From an uncultured Chryseobacterium sp. (GTDB taxonomy: Bacteria > Bacteroidota > Bacteroidia > Flavobacteriales > Weeksellaceae), in the NCBI GenBank assembly GCA_913778275.1, contig CAJYWN010000002.1, positions 1-64,000 on the forward strand: a stretch of DNA of 64,000 bases. Direction: 5' to 3'. How positions within the stretch are numbered: position 1 is the stretch's first letter; every line of letters begins with the position of its first letter. Below, piece after piece: positions 16,490 to 26,007 of this stretch. The notes beneath the pieces were generated by a model. The model did not search any database. It was not told the origin of the DNA and saw only the letters and a list, made by a program, of their open reading frames with translations. The position numbers and the translations under genes were made by a program.

Positions 16490-18004
16490 CTATTTATTAA
16501 GTTCCAGTAAAGGATCAATATATTCTCTGTCATTACTCAATCTCGGTACTTTATTCTGCCCTCCCAGTTTACCTTTAGATTCCAGCCAGCAATAGAAAAG
16601 ATTAGGTTTTGCAATGTGTACAATCGGTCTTTTGAGGGTCATATTATTATACCGTTTCGCTTCATAATCAGAATTAATGGCTTTTAAATGATTATCAAAA
16701 ACATCTATAAACCGTTCCAGATCATCGGGCATTTTGCAGAATTCAAAAATCCACTCATGAGCGCCGCCTTCATTCTCTTTCATAAAAACAGGAGCTCCCG
16801 TAAAATCGGAAACAGAAGCATTTGTTTCTTCACATGCTTTGGTAAGGGCAGATTCTACATTGTTAATCATCAGTTCTTCTCCAAAGGCATTGATATAGTG
16901 CTTCGTTCTTCCTGTAATTTTTATCCTGAAAGGACTTATAGAAGTAAACACCACCGTATCGCCAATAAGGTACCTCCAAAGGCCTCCATTCGTGGTAATG
17001 ACCATCGCATAGTTCTTCCCGATTTCCACATCTTCCAGGCTCACTACTTTCGGATTTGAAAGATGAAACTGATCCATCGGTATAAACTCATAGAAAATCC
17101 CGTAATCCAGCATCAGCAGCATCTCATCACTGTTTGATCTGTCCTGAATCCCGAAAAAGCCTTCAGAAGCATTATAAATTTCGTAATAATTGATATTTTT
17201 ACCAATAATCTGCCGATATTGTTCTCTATATGGTTTAAAGCTGATGCCGCCGTGAAAAAAAACTTCCAGATTGGGCCACAGTTCCGAAATATTTTTCATT
17301 CCGGTTTCGTTTATCATCCTCTGAAGGAGAACCATCATCCAGCTCGGAACCCCCAGGATACTTCCTACATCTTCATTTTTAACTTCGGAAGTAATGGCTT
17401 TCAGCTTGCTTTCCCACTCTCCCATCAGGGAAACCTTCTTGCTGGGTGTCGTCGTGATTTCAACCCAGAATGGCAGGTTATCAATCAGGATGGCCGAGAG
17501 ATCTCCGAATTTGGTGTTAAAATCAGCATACAGTTCCGAACTTCCGCCCAGACGCAGGTTCTTATAATTGAATAGCTGGTTTTCAGGATGGTTATTGGCA
17601 TAAATTGATACCATATCCTTTCCCGCCTTCATGTGGCAATACTCAAGACTTTCTGCAGAAATAGGGATAAATTTGCTTTTGGCATTAGTCGTACCTGAAG
17701 ATTTGGCAAAATGCTTAATATATCCGGGCCAGGTAATATCCTTTTGGCCCTGTCTTGCTTTTTCGATATACGGCTCAATTTCTTCATAGGTGACTATCGG
17801 AACCTTGTTTTTAAAGTCCTGATAGCTGGAAATAGAATTGAAACCATACTTTTTACCGTACTCCGTATCTTCTGCATGAAACAGTTGGGAAAATAAGACC
17901 CCTTTTTGTGTTTCAATAGGATGATCTATAAAATTCTGAATCTGGTCTATTCTCTGACGGATAAACCAGTTGACCACAGTATTGAAAAGTGCTTTCGTTG
18001 CCAT
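16490..18004 (-). CDS. GH3-family acyl-adenylate/amidosynthetase-like protein
   Basis: A 504-residue protein of the GH3 auxin-responsive family, an ANL-superfamily group that in plants joins acyl acids to amino acids through an acyl-adenylate. Visible elements are the ATP-binding loop FAKSSGTTNAKSKFIP (about residue 100), the EIYNASEGFFGIQD motif, and GLWRYLIGDTVVFTS followed by KITGRTKHYINAFGEEL, the hinge region. Bacterial members are common in Bacteroidetes and their substrates are unknown. It is a single-gene unit with a good promoter directly upstream. Confidence 0.92.
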   Translation of the reverse strand: MATKALFNTVVNWFIRQRIDQIQNFIDHPIETQKGVLFSQLFHAEDTEYGKKYGFNSISSYQDFKNKVPIVTYEEIEPYIEKARQGQKDITWPGYIKHFAKSSGTTNAKSKFIPISAESLEYCHMKAGKDMVSIYANNHPENQLFNYKNLRLGGSSELYADFNTKFGDLSAILIDNLPFWVEITTTPSKKVSLMGEWESKLKAITSEVKNEDVGSILGVPSWMMVLLQRMINETGMKNISELWPNLEVFFHGGISFKPYREQYRQIIGKNINYYEIYNASEGFFGIQDRSNSDEMLLMLDYGIFYEFIPMDQFHLSNPKVVSLEDVEIGKNYAMVITTNGGLWRYLIGDTVVFTSISPFRIKITGRTKHYINAFGEELMINNVESALTKACEETNASVSDFTGAPVFMKENEGGAHEWIFEFCKMPDDLERFIDVFDNHLKAINSDYEAKRYNNMTLKRPIVHIAKPNLFYCWLESKGKLGGQNKVPRLSNDREYIDPLLELNK

Positions 18005-18009
18005 TCCAA

Positions 18010-18036
18010 CAAATATAACAATATTTGCATTTTCAA
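18010..18036 (-). promoter_or_regulatory. Promoter of the GH3 gene
   Basis: Minus strand TTG (18034-18036), a 16-nt spacer, then TATATTTG (18010-18017), which ends only 5 nt before the ATG, so the mRNA may be nearly leaderless. Confidence 0.5.
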
Positions 18037-18060
18037 AAAATATTTTATTATGTTAAAATA

Positions 18061-18089
18061 AAAACCGTTACTGGTTGGTAACGGTTTTT
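18061..18089 (-). terminator. Intrinsic terminator of the bacilliredoxin gene
   Basis: Eleven-base-pair stem AAAACCGTTAC/GTAACGGTTTT just past the bacilliredoxin stop; an A/T-rich run follows on the minus strand. Confidence 0.8.
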
Positions 18090-18107
18090 GTTGAAATATG
18101 ATTTTTA

Positions 18108-18518
18108 CTAGCAGTATTCATCGTAAGCTGCCTGAAGATTTGCAGCAATTGCTCCTGCCGGGTTTCCTTCAATATGGTGTCTTTCCAGCATGTGTACCAA
18201 TTCACCATCCTTGAAAAGTGCTACACAAGGAGAACTTGGCGGAAACGGAGCCAGATGTTTTCTTGCTTCTACCACCGCTTCTGTATCGAAACCTGCAAAA
18301 ACGGTAGTAAGATGATCCGGTTTTTTATCTCCTGTTAAAGAATATACTACTCCCGGTCTTGCTGCTCCTGCTGCACATCCGCAAACGGAATTGATTACCA
18401 AAAGGGTTGTTCCGGATTGCTTTAATGCTTCTTCTACCTGCGCCGGAGTTGTCAGGTCTTCAAAACCTTTATCTGTAAGTTCAGCCTTCATAGGCATTAC
18501 TAAATCTGTTGGATACAT
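18108..18518 (-). CDS. BrxA/BrxB family bacilliredoxin
   Basis: A 136-residue thioredoxin-fold protein with the CGC active site in VINSVCGCAAGAARPGV and the family end YDEYC. Bacilliredoxins remove bacillithiol mixed disulfides from proteins after oxidative stress, and some Bacteroidetes make bacillithiol; the name rests on family membership. The length matches the YphP/YqiW family. A promoter with both elements is visible upstream and the gene is monocistronic. Confidence 0.95.
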   Translation of the reverse strand: MYPTDLVMPMKAELTDKGFEDLTTPAQVEEALKQSGTTLLVINSVCGCAAGAARPGVVYSLTGDKKPDHLTTVFAGFDTEAVVEARKHLAPFPPSSPCVALFKDGELVHMLERHHIEGNPAGAIAANLQAAYDEYC

Positions 18519-18540
18519 ATTTTTGTTTTTAATTCAGCTA

Positions 18541-18571
18541 CAAATTTAAGCAATTCTTTAATTTCCTTCAA
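18541..18571 (-). promoter_or_regulatory. Promoter of the bacilliredoxin gene
   Basis: Minus strand TTG (18569-18571), 20-nt spacer, TAAATTTG (18541-18548): both elements of the Bacteroidetes promoter, 22 nt ahead of the ATG. Confidence 0.55.
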
Positions 18572-18694
18572 TATATAAAAACTATCAGTCTGTTCAGTAA
18601 AATAAAATGAATTCAATACAAAATACAATTTCATTTGCCCTCCCTATTCACTTAATTCTAATTCATTATAAAATCATTATTTAAATAGAGGATA

Positions 18695-19390
18695 TTATTT
18701 AATTTCAAAATAAAATCCCTGCTCTTCCAGCTCCTTATATTTTTCCTGATTAAAGGTAAAAAGCTTGCCGGGCCTGCCGCTGCCTTCTTTTTTGACATTG
18801 TCTGTTTCATTTAAAAGTCCATAGCTCATAATTTTTTTTCTGAAATTACGACGGTCAATTTCCTGGCCGACAATAGTTTTATACAAATTTTCCAGATCTG
18901 AAAAAGGAAATTCTTCATTCAGCAGATTAAAACCTATCGGCTGATACTGGATTTTGGTACGAAGTCTTTTTAATGCCGTATCAATAATAATCTGATGATC
19001 AAAAGCGACCTTCGGAAGCTCATTCACACTGAACCACTGGGCATCATCTGCATCAGAATCAGCAGAAAGATTATGATAGGAAGGGTTTACCAACCCCAGA
19101 TAGGTTACAGAAACCACTCTGTTTCTGGGGTCACGCCCTACATTCCCAAAAGTATAGAGTTGTTCCAGAAAATCGGGTTTTATGCCAGCTTCTTCATACA
19201 GTTCTCTTTTTACGGCATCATCGAGATTTTCATCATCAAGCACCAGTCCGCCGGGAAGTGCCCAACCCCCTTTAAATGGCTCAATATTTCTTTTAATAAG
19301 GAGAATCTGAAGATCTTTCTTATCAAAATATCCGAAAACAACAGCGTCTACCGCTACTTTTATATCCTGTAATTTCTTTGGAGTGTTCAT
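18695..19390 (-). CDS. Nudix domain plus winged-helix protein (NrtR-like regulator)
   Basis: A 231-residue protein with an N-terminal Nudix domain (residues 10-145; WALPGGLVLDDENLDDAVKR followed by ELYEEAGI is a complete Nudix box) and a C-terminal winged-helix domain (about 155-225; FPFSDLENLYKTIVG...DRRNFRKKIMSYGLL...GRPGKLFTF). This is the architecture of the NrtR family, whose members are repressors of NAD or, in Bacteroidetes, sugar metabolism genes and sense a sugar-phosphate or ADP-ribose in the Nudix pocket. No target pathway lies next to it, so the effector is unknown; the catalytic glutamates are retained, so hydrolase activity is possible. An inverted repeat overlaps its promoter. 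Confidence 0.88.
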   Translation of the reverse strand: MNTPKKLQDIKVAVDAVVFGYFDKKDLQILLIKRNIEPFKGGWALPGGLVLDDENLDDAVKRELYEEAGIKPDFLEQLYTFGNVGRDPRNRVVSVTYLGLVNPSYHNLSADSDADDAQWFSVNELPKVAFDHQIIIDTALKRLRTKIQYQPIGFNLLNEEFPFSDLENLYKTIVGQEIDRRNFRKKIMSYGLLNETDNVKKEGSGRPGKLFTFNQEKYKELEEQGFYFEIK

Positions 19391-19404
19391 TGTGCTGATT
19401 TGCG

Positions 19405-19446
19405 TTGTGAATACACAAAATTACGACTTACAGGAAACACAATCAA
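19405..19446 (-). promoter_or_regulatory. Promoter with overlapping inverted repeat, Nudix regulator gene
   Basis: Minus-strand TAATTTTG (19416-19423) with TTG at 19444-19446 (20-nt spacer). The palindrome TTGTG-AATA-CACAA (19405-19418) covers the transcription start, where an autorepressor would bind. Confidence 0.4.
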
Positions 19447-19514
19447 CATTAAAATAAAATTTCTTTGAATAATATTTTTTATTACATTTATAAACAACTT
19501 AAAACGAACTAATT

Positions 19515-20156
19515 ATGAAAAAATTATTACTTACTGCAACAGCAGCTTTTGTAATTATCGCCTGTGATAAGGTGAAAATAGACGTAAAAACGTCATCCGG
19601 TACAACTGATTCTACAGCTAATCAAGAGTGGAAACCAGTAGACTCTGCAACGGCTACCAAAGCTTGGATGGACTATTCTACTCCCGGAGAAATGCACAGC
19701 ATGCTTGCAAAATCAGATGGCTCATGGAACGGAGAAAATACCATGTGGATGGAAAACGGAGCAAAACCTATGACCAGCACTTCGGAAGCTGTTAACAAAA
19801 TGATTTTTGGCGGACGTTATCAGGTAAGTGAACATAAAGGAGATTTCATGGGAATGCCTTTTGAAGGAATGAGCATTACAGGCTACGACAATTCCAAGAA
19901 GAAATTCGTAAGTACCTGGATCGATAATATGGGAACGGGAATCATGAATATGGAAGGCGTGTGGAATGCTTCAACCAAATCCATAGAATTTAAAGGGAAA
20001 ATGACAGATCCTTCAAGGCCGGGAAAAGATTGTAACGTGAGAGAAGTTTATACTTTCGTGGATGACAATACCCAAAAAATGGAAATGTATGGCCCAGATG
20101 CTAAAACGGGAAAAGAATTTAAAACAATGGAAATAAAATATACCCGTAAGAAATAA
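19515..20156 (+). CDS. DUF1579 lipoprotein
   Basis: A 213-residue predicted lipoprotein (signal peptide MKKLLLTATAAFVIIAC) followed by a DUF1579 domain (residues 50-210) with the family patterns MLAKSDGSWNGENTMW, GGRYQVSEHKGDFMGMPFEG, and the C-terminal TMEIKYTRK. The domain forms a lipocalin-like barrel in related families; ligand and role are not known. It stands alone between the divergent Nudix gene and a small membrane protein gene. Confidence 0.9.
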   Translation: MKKLLLTATAAFVIIACDKVKIDVKTSSGTTDSTANQEWKPVDSATATKAWMDYSTPGEMHSMLAKSDGSWNGENTMWMENGAKPMTSTSEAVNKMIFGGRYQVSEHKGDFMGMPFEGMSITGYDNSKKKFVSTWIDNMGTGIMNMEGVWNASTKSIEFKGKMTDPSRPGKDCNVREVYTFVDDNTQKMEMYGPDAKTGKEFKTMEIKYTRKK

Positions 20157-20287
20157 TCAGTGAATTCACTATACTGAAATCGTGATTTTACGTATTGATT
20201 TTCTGATAATTATATTCAATTTTGGTATAAATAAAGGTAACGCCGAAATCCTGAAAAAGTAGGCATTAAAAACTAATTTATACCATT

Positions 20288-20497
20288 ATGAAAACAGTAT
20301 TAAGAGTATTTATTGTTATCATCATCATTATTGGTGGTGTTTTGATTATTGTAGCAGGAAAAAGACCTTTTCCTGAGCCGGAGTGCCTCGTATGCGGACC
20401 TAACCTTGTAAGAATTTTAGGAATTGCCGAAGTTATTCTGGGATTGGGAGCATTAGTTATTCAGGGAAATCTCATGGAAAAACAGAGAAGCCTCTGA
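20288..20497 (+). CDS. Small two-helix membrane protein
   Basis: A 69-residue protein with two hydrophobic helices (VLRVFIVIIIIIGGVLIIVA and LVRILGIAEVILGLGALVI) separated by a loop PFPEPECLVCGPN carrying a CxxC pair. No family is recognised. The translated sequence has a normal start, a preceding purine-rich region and a perfect terminator 10 nt after the stop, which support it being a real gene. Confidence 0.68.
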   Translation: MKTVLRVFIVIIIIIGGVLIIVAGKRPFPEPECLVCGPNLVRILGIAEVILGLGALVIQGNLMEKQRSL

Positions 20498-20500
20498 AAT

Positions 20501-20536
20501 AAAAAAAGACCGATACTGTGATATCGGTCTTTTTTA
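20501..20536. terminator. Bidirectional intrinsic terminator
   Basis: Stem AAAAAGACCGATA/TATCGGTCTTTTT (about 13 bp, six-base loop) between convergent genes; T tracts on both strands. Confidence 0.9.
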
Positions 20537-20538
20537 TA

Positions 20539-22335
20539 TTAATCGTTTAGTTTAAGAACAGCCATGAACGCTGATTGCGGTACTTCTACCCTACCAATCT
20601 GCTTCATTTTCTTTTTACCTTCTTTCTGTTTTTCGAGAAGTTTTCTCTTTCTGGAAATATCCCCTCCGTAACATTTTGCGGTAACGTCTTTTCTTAATGC
20701 CTTAATAGTTTCTCTTGCAATAACTTTCGTTCCTAACGCTGCCTGAACAGCAATGTCAAACTGCTGTCTTGGGATCAGTTCGCGAAGTTTTTCACACATT
20801 TTTTTTCCGATGTGATAGGCATTGGAATCATGAATCAGGGAAGATAAAGCATCTACCATATCTCCGTTGATCAGGATGTCCATTTTCACAAGCTTGGAAG
20901 CCCTGAATCCGATCGGATGATAGTCGAATGAAGCATACCCTTTTGAAATGGATTTTAAGCGGTCATAGAAGTCGAAAACAACTTCCGCCAAAGGCATATT
21001 GAATACCAGTTCCACTCTTTCTGAAGTCAGGTAACTCTGGTTGACGATTTCCCCTCTTTTTTCAATACACAGTGTCATTACCGGACCAACAAAATCAGAT
21101 TTTGTGATAATGGATGCTTTAATGAAAGGCTCCTCTACCCTGTCCATTATTGATGGATCCATCATTTCAGAGGGGTTATTGATTAAGATCGGAACTTCAG
21201 GTTCCTTTTTGGAATATCCGAAATAAGATACGTTCGGAACCGTTGTAATTACGTTCATATTAAACTCACGGTCAAGACGTTCCTGTACAATTTCCATGTG
21301 AAGCATTCCCAAAAATCCGCATCGGAACCCGAAACCTAAAGCGGCAGAGCTTTCCGGCTCAAAAACAAGTGAAGCGTCATTCAGCCTCAGTTTTTCAAGA
21401 GAGAATCTTAATTCTTCAAAATCTTCGGAATCAATAGGATAAATCCCGGCAAAAACCATTGGCTTTACTTCCTCAAACCCTTCAATCGGGCCATCTGCAG
21501 GATTTTCAAATGAAGTGATGGTATCTCCTACTTTTACTTCACGCGCATCTTTTATTCCTGAAATCAAATATCCTACATCTCCACACTGGATCGTTTTTTT
21601 CGGAACCTGCTTCAGCTTTAGAGTACCCACTTCATCCGCTCCGTACTCTTTTCCTGTTGCGAAGAATTTAACTTTTTCATTTTTTGAAATACTTCCGTTT
21701 ACCACTTTAAAATAGGCTTCAATTCCTCTGAATGGGTTATAAACCGAATCAAAAATCAAAGCCTGAAGCGGACCATCAGGATCTCCCACCGGAGCAGGAA
21801 TTCTTTCCACGATCTGTTCCAGTAAATGATGAACCCCTTCTCCTGTTTTTCCGGAAACTCTTAAAACATCTTCATATTCACAGCCGATCAGGTTCATGAT
21901 TTCATCGGTTACTTCTTCCGGATTTGCGGAAGGAAGGTCAATTTTATTCAGAATCGGAATAATCGTTAAATCATTTTCCAATGCTAAATACAGATTACTA
22001 ATCGTCTGTGCCTGAATACTTTGCGCAGCATCTACAATAAGAAGAGCTCCTTCACAGGCCGCAATGGAACGGGAAACTTCGTAAGAGAAATCTACGTGTC
22101 CCGGCGTATCAATAAGGTTTAAGATATATTTTTCTCCTTTGTATTCATAATCCATCTGGATTGCGTGAGACTTGATGGTAATCCCGCGTTCTTTCTCCAA
22201 ATCCATATCATCCAGTGTCTGAGACTGTAATTCTCTTTGAGTCACCGTATTGGTATACTCCAAAAGACGGTCTGCCAAAGTACTTTTACCATGGTCAATA
22301 TGAGCGATTATGCAAAAATTTCGTATGTTTTTCAT
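20539..22335 (-). CDS. lepA: Elongation factor 4 (back-translocating GTPase LepA)
   Basis: A 598-residue translational GTPase. The G domain shows [36 protein letters not shown] and NKIDLPSA; domains II-IV are followed by the LepA-specific C-terminal domain with [19 protein letters not shown] and [14 protein letters not shown] at the end. LepA acts on ribosomes during initiation or under stress conditions. The length is the usual one for LepA. A TATCTTTG -7 element lies 19 nt upstream of its start. Confidence 0.98.
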   Translation of the reverse strand: MKNIRNFCIIAHIDHGKSTLADRLLEYTNTVTQRELQSQTLDDMDLEKERGITIKSHAIQMDYEYKGEKYILNLIDTPGHVDFSYEVSRSIAACEGALLIVDAAQSIQAQTISNLYLALENDLTIIPILNKIDLPSANPEEVTDEIMNLIGCEYEDVLRVSGKTGEGVHHLLEQIVERIPAPVGDPDGPLQALIFDSVYNPFRGIEAYFKVVNGSISKNEKVKFFATGKEYGADEVGTLKLKQVPKKTIQCGDVGYLISGIKDAREVKVGDTITSFENPADGPIEGFEEVKPMVFAGIYPIDSEDFEELRFSLEKLRLNDASLVFEPESSAALGFGFRCGFLGMLHMEIVQERLDREFNMNVITTVPNVSYFGYSKKEPEVPILINNPSEMMDPSIMDRVEEPFIKASIITKSDFVGPVMTLCIEKRGEIVNQSYLTSERVELVFNMPLAEVVFDFYDRLKSISKGYASFDYHPIGFRASKLVKMDILINGDMVDALSSLIHDSNAYHIGKKMCEKLRELIPRQQFDIAVQAALGTKVIARETIKALRKDVTAKCYGGDISRKRKLLEKQKEGKKKMKQIGRVEVPQSAFMAVLKLND

Positions 22336-22354
22336 TTAAGAATCTTGTAATTTG

Positions 22355-22362
22355 CAAAGATA
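22355..22362 (-). promoter_or_regulatory. -7 element of lepA
   Basis: Minus-strand TATCTTTG fits TAnnTTTG and sits 19 nt before the ATG; the -33 element is not clear. Confidence 0.4.
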
Positions 22363-22458
22363 ATAAAATGCAGGATAATTCCTTACTCTAATTTTTGGCG
22401 GAGAAAATTTTAATGGTGCAGGCTTATATTTTAGGAAGCTTTTAATAAGGCTGGCTGT

Positions 22459-22503
22459 ATTTTGCGTTTCGGCGGCGGCAAAGCCGCCGCCGAAACGCAA
22501 AAT
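22459..22503. repeat. Perfect 21-bp GC-rich inverted repeat
   Basis: ATTTTGCGTTTCGGCGGCGGC (22459-22479) and its exact complement (22483-22503) are separated by AAA. The arms are far more GC-rich than the surroundings. Imperfect outer arms (AAGCTTTTAATA near 22437-22448 and ATTAAAGCTT near 22516-22525) extend the symmetry, as in REP-like or MITE-like elements. It lies in the gap between divergent lepA and GH92 genes, too far from either gene's 3' end to be their terminator. Confidence 0.85.
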
Positions 22504-22621
22504 AATTTCATCCATTAAAGCTTTTTAATGCGATTATTTAAGAATAAATTTATTATTGTTAAATAATAATTATCAATAAATCTTTACCTTTCACAAAAAT
22601 CTATAAAGTTCGTATTTTAAG

Positions 22622-24904
22622 ATGAAAAAACTTCTTTTATTCTTTTTAATAATTTCACTCACTTATCTGAAATCACAATGGATTGAAACAGCCTTACAAA
22701 ATCCGGAAGAATTTGTAAATCCGTTAATCGGTACACTTTCAAAGCCTTCCTTATCCAACGGAAATACGTATCCGGCAGTTACCGTTCCTCACGGGATGAA
22801 CCTGTGGACGCCACAGACCGGAAAAAACGGAAACGGATGGCAGTATACTTATGATGCAGATAAAATCCGGGGGATTAAACAAACCCACCAGCCATCTCCC
22901 TGGATGAATGACTACGGAATGTTTTCCATTATGCCCATCACAGGAAAAATGCGTTTTAATGAAGAGGAAAGAGCAAGCTGGTTTTCACATAAATCGGAAG
23001 TTTCAAAACCGTATTATTACAGTGTTTATTTAGCAGATCATAATGTAACGGCAGAAATTACGCCTACTGAAAGAGCTGCACAATTACGCCTTACTTATCC
23101 CGATTCTGAAAATTCATGGTTTGTAGTGGATGCTTTTGATAAAGGTTCAAGTATTACTATTATCCCTTCACAGAATAAAATTACAGGTTATTCTACAAAA
23201 TATTCAAGAGGAAAACTGGTTGGGTTTAAAAATTATTTTGTGATTTATGCAGATAAGCCTTTCACAAGATACGCAGCATGGAAAGACAAGGATTTTGTGA
23301 AAGATGCCTTAGAAATTACTGGTGATCATTGCGGAGCGATTGTAGGTTTTGCAACAAAAAAAGGAGAAAAAGTGCATGTAAAGGTAGCCTCATCATTCAT
23401 CAGCCTGGAGCAGGCGGAACTAAATCTGCAGAGAGAACTTAACAAAGATTCGTTCGAGGATACCTACAATAAAGCAAAAAAAGCCTGGAATGAAAAACTG
23501 AAAAGAGTTGAAGTAGCTGGCGGAACGATTGATCAGGTGCGGACTTTCTACTCCTGTCTGTACCGAATGCTCTGCTTTCCACATAAAATGTACGAAATCA
23601 ACAAATCCGGAGAAACGGTACATTACAGTCCCTACTCAGGAAAAACCGAACCGGGATATCGTTTTGCGGGAACAGGTTTTTGGGATACTTTCAGAGCGCT
23701 CTACCCTTTTCTTAATCTAGTTTATCCAAGTATTAATATTGAAATGCAGAAAGGCTTAATTAGCGATTATAAAGAAGGCGGCTGGCTTCCGGAATGGTCC
23801 AGTCCGTCGTATTCTGATATTATGATTGGAAATAATTCCGCTTCTGTTGTTGCCGATGCTTATATAAAAGGTCTGCGGGGTTATGATATCGAAACATTAT
23901 ATGAGGCTTTGCTTCATGGGGCTAATAACGCAGGCCCACAGGCAACGGGAAGACTGGGAATTGAATATTATAAAAAATTAGGCTACGTGCCTTACGATGT
24001 TAAAATCAATGAAAATGCGGCAAGAACTTTGGAATATGCGTACGACGATTTTGCAATTGCCCAGTTAGGAAAAGCTTTAGGAAAACCGGAATCCGAATGG
24101 AAAGAATATTACAGCCGCTCCCAGAATTTCCGGAAAATAATAGATCCCGAAACAAAATTGGCCCGCGGAAGAAATAGTGATGGAAGTTTTCAGACGCCTT
24201 TCAATCCTTTTAAATGGGGCGATGCATTTACGGAAGGAAATTCATGGCATTACACCTGGTCTGTTTTTCAGGATATTGAGGGATTGGCAAAAGTGATGGG
24301 CGGAAGAAAAGAATTTTCAAAGAAACTGGATCAGGTTTTTGAACTGCCTCCTATTTACGATGATTCTTATTACGGCTCTACAATCCACGAAATTCAGGAA
24401 ATGGTGAATGCGAATATGGGACAATATGCACACGGGAATCAACCGGCCCAGCATATTATCTATTTGTATAATTATGCAGGAGAGCCATGGAAGACCCAAT
24501 ATTGGGTTCGTGAAACGATGAACCGACTGTACCAGCCGACTCCGGACGGATATTGTGGTGATGAGGATAACGGACAGACTTCCGCATGGTATGTCTTCTC
24601 AGCACTTGGTTTTTATCCGGTAACTCCGGCAACGGATCAGTATGTTTTGGGTACGCCTTTGTTTCAAAAAGCGATCATCCATCTTGAAAATGGAAAAAAT
24701 ATTGAAATTATAGCAGATCATAACAGTGAAGAAAATCGTTATATCCATTCATTAAAATACAATGGAAGAAAATATTCCGGAAACTGGCTGAGTCACGCTG
24801 AATTAATGAAAGGAGCATCTTTAAAGTTTGATATGGTTTCTCAACCCGATAAAGAACGGGGAACTGATGAGAAAGACTGTCCATATTCCTATTCTGCCGA
24901 TTAA
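22622..24904 (+). CDS. GH92 family alpha-mannosidase
   Basis: A secreted calcium-dependent exo-alpha-mannosidase of glycoside hydrolase family 92. The 760-residue protein has a signal peptide (MKKLLLFFLIISLTYLKSQ), an N-terminal beta-sandwich domain with NTYPAVTVPHGMNLWTPQTG and IKQTHQPSPWMNDYGMFSIM, and the (alpha/alpha)6 catalytic domain with GTGFWDTFRALYPFLNL, EWSSPSY and the family signature CGDEDNGQTSAWYVFSALGF. GH92 enzymes trim mannose from N-glycans or fungal mannan with inversion. No SusC/SusD pair is next to it, so it is not part of a classical polysaccharide utilisation locus here. Confidence 0.96.
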   Translation: MKKLLLFFLIISLTYLKSQWIETALQNPEEFVNPLIGTLSKPSLSNGNTYPAVTVPHGMNLWTPQTGKNGNGWQYTYDADKIRGIKQTHQPSPWMNDYGMFSIMPITGKMRFNEEERASWFSHKSEVSKPYYYSVYLADHNVTAEITPTERAAQLRLTYPDSENSWFVVDAFDKGSSITIIPSQNKITGYSTKYSRGKLVGFKNYFVIYADKPFTRYAAWKDKDFVKDALEITGDHCGAIVGFATKKGEKVHVKVASSFISLEQAELNLQRELNKDSFEDTYNKAKKAWNEKLKRVEVAGGTIDQVRTFYSCLYRMLCFPHKMYEINKSGETVHYSPYSGKTEPGYRFAGTGFWDTFRALYPFLNLVYPSINIEMQKGLISDYKEGGWLPEWSSPSYSDIMIGNNSASVVADAYIKGLRGYDIETLYEALLHGANNAGPQATGRLGIEYYKKLGYVPYDVKINENAARTLEYAYDDFAIAQLGKALGKPESEWKEYYSRSQNFRKIIDPETKLARGRNSDGSFQTPFNPFKWGDAFTEGNSWHYTWSVFQDIEGLAKVMGGRKEFSKKLDQVFELPPIYDDSYYGSTIHEIQEMVNANMGQYAHGNQPAQHIIYLYNYAGEPWKTQYWVRETMNRLYQPTPDGYCGDEDNGQTSAWYVFSALGFYPVTPATDQYVLGTPLFQKAIIHLENGKNIEIIADHNSEENRYIHSLKYNGRKYSGNWLSHAELMKGASLKFDMVSQPDKERGTDEKDCPYSYSAD

Positions 24905-24908
24905 AATA

Positions 24909-24934
24909 AAGAGAGACTCACGTCTCTCTTTTTC
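24909..24934. terminator. Bidirectional intrinsic terminator
   Basis: Nine-base-pair stem AAGAGAGAC/GTCTCTCTT followed by T run on the plus strand; an A-rich run lies on the other side, serving both convergent genes. Confidence 0.85.
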
Positions 24935-25965
24935 TATTTAGATTTAACAAAACCTTCCGGTAAAATATAATGCCCGGTAAGAGGATCCAGCGAAACTTCA
25001 GTTCCTGCCATCGCTCTTCTTTTTTTGGCTGCATTGGCATCAATGGCAGAAATTGCTATATTTCCTACTATAGTTCCTATCAATCCGGCCACGCCTCCGC
25101 CGATTACCACAACACCAGAAGAGTTTTCAGGGAAAAGCTCTTCTTTCTTGACCTCAATGAAAAGGCCCTTTTCGTCTCTGAAAATTTCCACATACCCCAC
25201 AGGAATTACTTTATAAGGTACTCCATTATAAACAAATGCATAACAATTCATCACAGAGATCTTACTTTCTCCTTTCACTGCTGTTGTTACCACTCCTTTT
25301 TTATTTGTTTCTATAACAAATCCGGGCTCCGGATTATGGGTGAAAAAGCTGTAATAACTTTTGTAAATGCCATCTTTTAAACGGTCTGTTTTTAAAATAT
25401 CAAGCTTGTCCCTCAATAAAGATGCATAGTCTTTCAGTTCATTTTCAGAGATACTATATTCCCAAGGCGTTTTCTGATATGAACTTTTAATCAGATCAGC
25501 TAAAATAAGCGTAACTTTTTTGGATAAGCTTTGCGCCAGATAAGGTGTGACACGGGAAGAAACAGTTGCCACAGTATCTTTTCTGTATAAAAAATGATAG
25601 CCATCTTCTTTTTTAATGAATGTACTAGCCTTTAATTGAAGTTTTCCAATGGAGAATTTTTCTTTTTTATCCTCGGTTATTTCTATATTTTCCAGCAGTA
25701 ATACGAAATCATTATTTCCCCTTTCTTTATTTTCCTCATAAAACCAGTTCTGAATATCCTGATCTGCACTATTTTTGAAAGCAATGTTTACCTGGTCTTT
25801 GTGATACATTACAGACCCGATATCCTTGTTTATCCTTAGATCAATTACTGTAAATGTTTTTACAGAATTGCTTCGGTCTCTGATTGATTTGGAAAGATCT
25901 ACCGTTTCTGTTTTCTGTGCAGATAAGATTGTAAAGAATAATAAAAAGAAAAGTATCTGTTTCAT
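24934..25965 (-). CDS. Secreted protein of unknown function
   Basis: A 343-residue exported protein with signal peptide MKQILFFLLFFTILSAQ. The body is mostly beta-rich, and near residues 282-305 there is a glycine-rich hydrophobic segment (SGVVVIGGGVAGLIGTIVGN) followed by a basic KKRRAM and a short tail DPLTGHYILPEGFV. The segment resembles a membrane helix or glycine-zipper rather than a nucleotide-binding loop, because it lies at the C-terminus after a signal peptide. No family recognised. Confidence 0.72.
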   Translation of the reverse strand: MKQILFFLLFFTILSAQKTETVDLSKSIRDRSNSVKTFTVIDLRINKDIGSVMYHKDQVNIAFKNSADQDIQNWFYEENKERGNNDFVLLLENIEITEDKKEKFSIGKLQLKASTFIKKEDGYHFLYRKDTVATVSSRVTPYLAQSLSKKVTLILADLIKSSYQKTPWEYSISENELKDYASLLRDKLDILKTDRLKDGIYKSYYSFFTHNPEPGFVIETNKKGVVTTAVKGESKISVMNCYAFVYNGVPYKVIPVGYVEIFRDEKGLFIEVKKEELFPENSSGVVVIGGGVAGLIGTIVGNIAISAIDANAAKKRRAMAGTEVSLDPLTGHYILPEGFVKSK

Positions 25966-26007
25966 GGTGTAATTTTCTGCAAAACTAAGAATAACTTTAA
26001 AATTAAA

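Noticed and set aside
25025..25125. VVVIGGGVAGLIG as a Rossmann dinucleotide-binding loop
   Set aside because: It is near the C-terminus of an exported protein and lacks the strand-loop-helix context; a hydrophobic or glycine-zipper segment is likelier.
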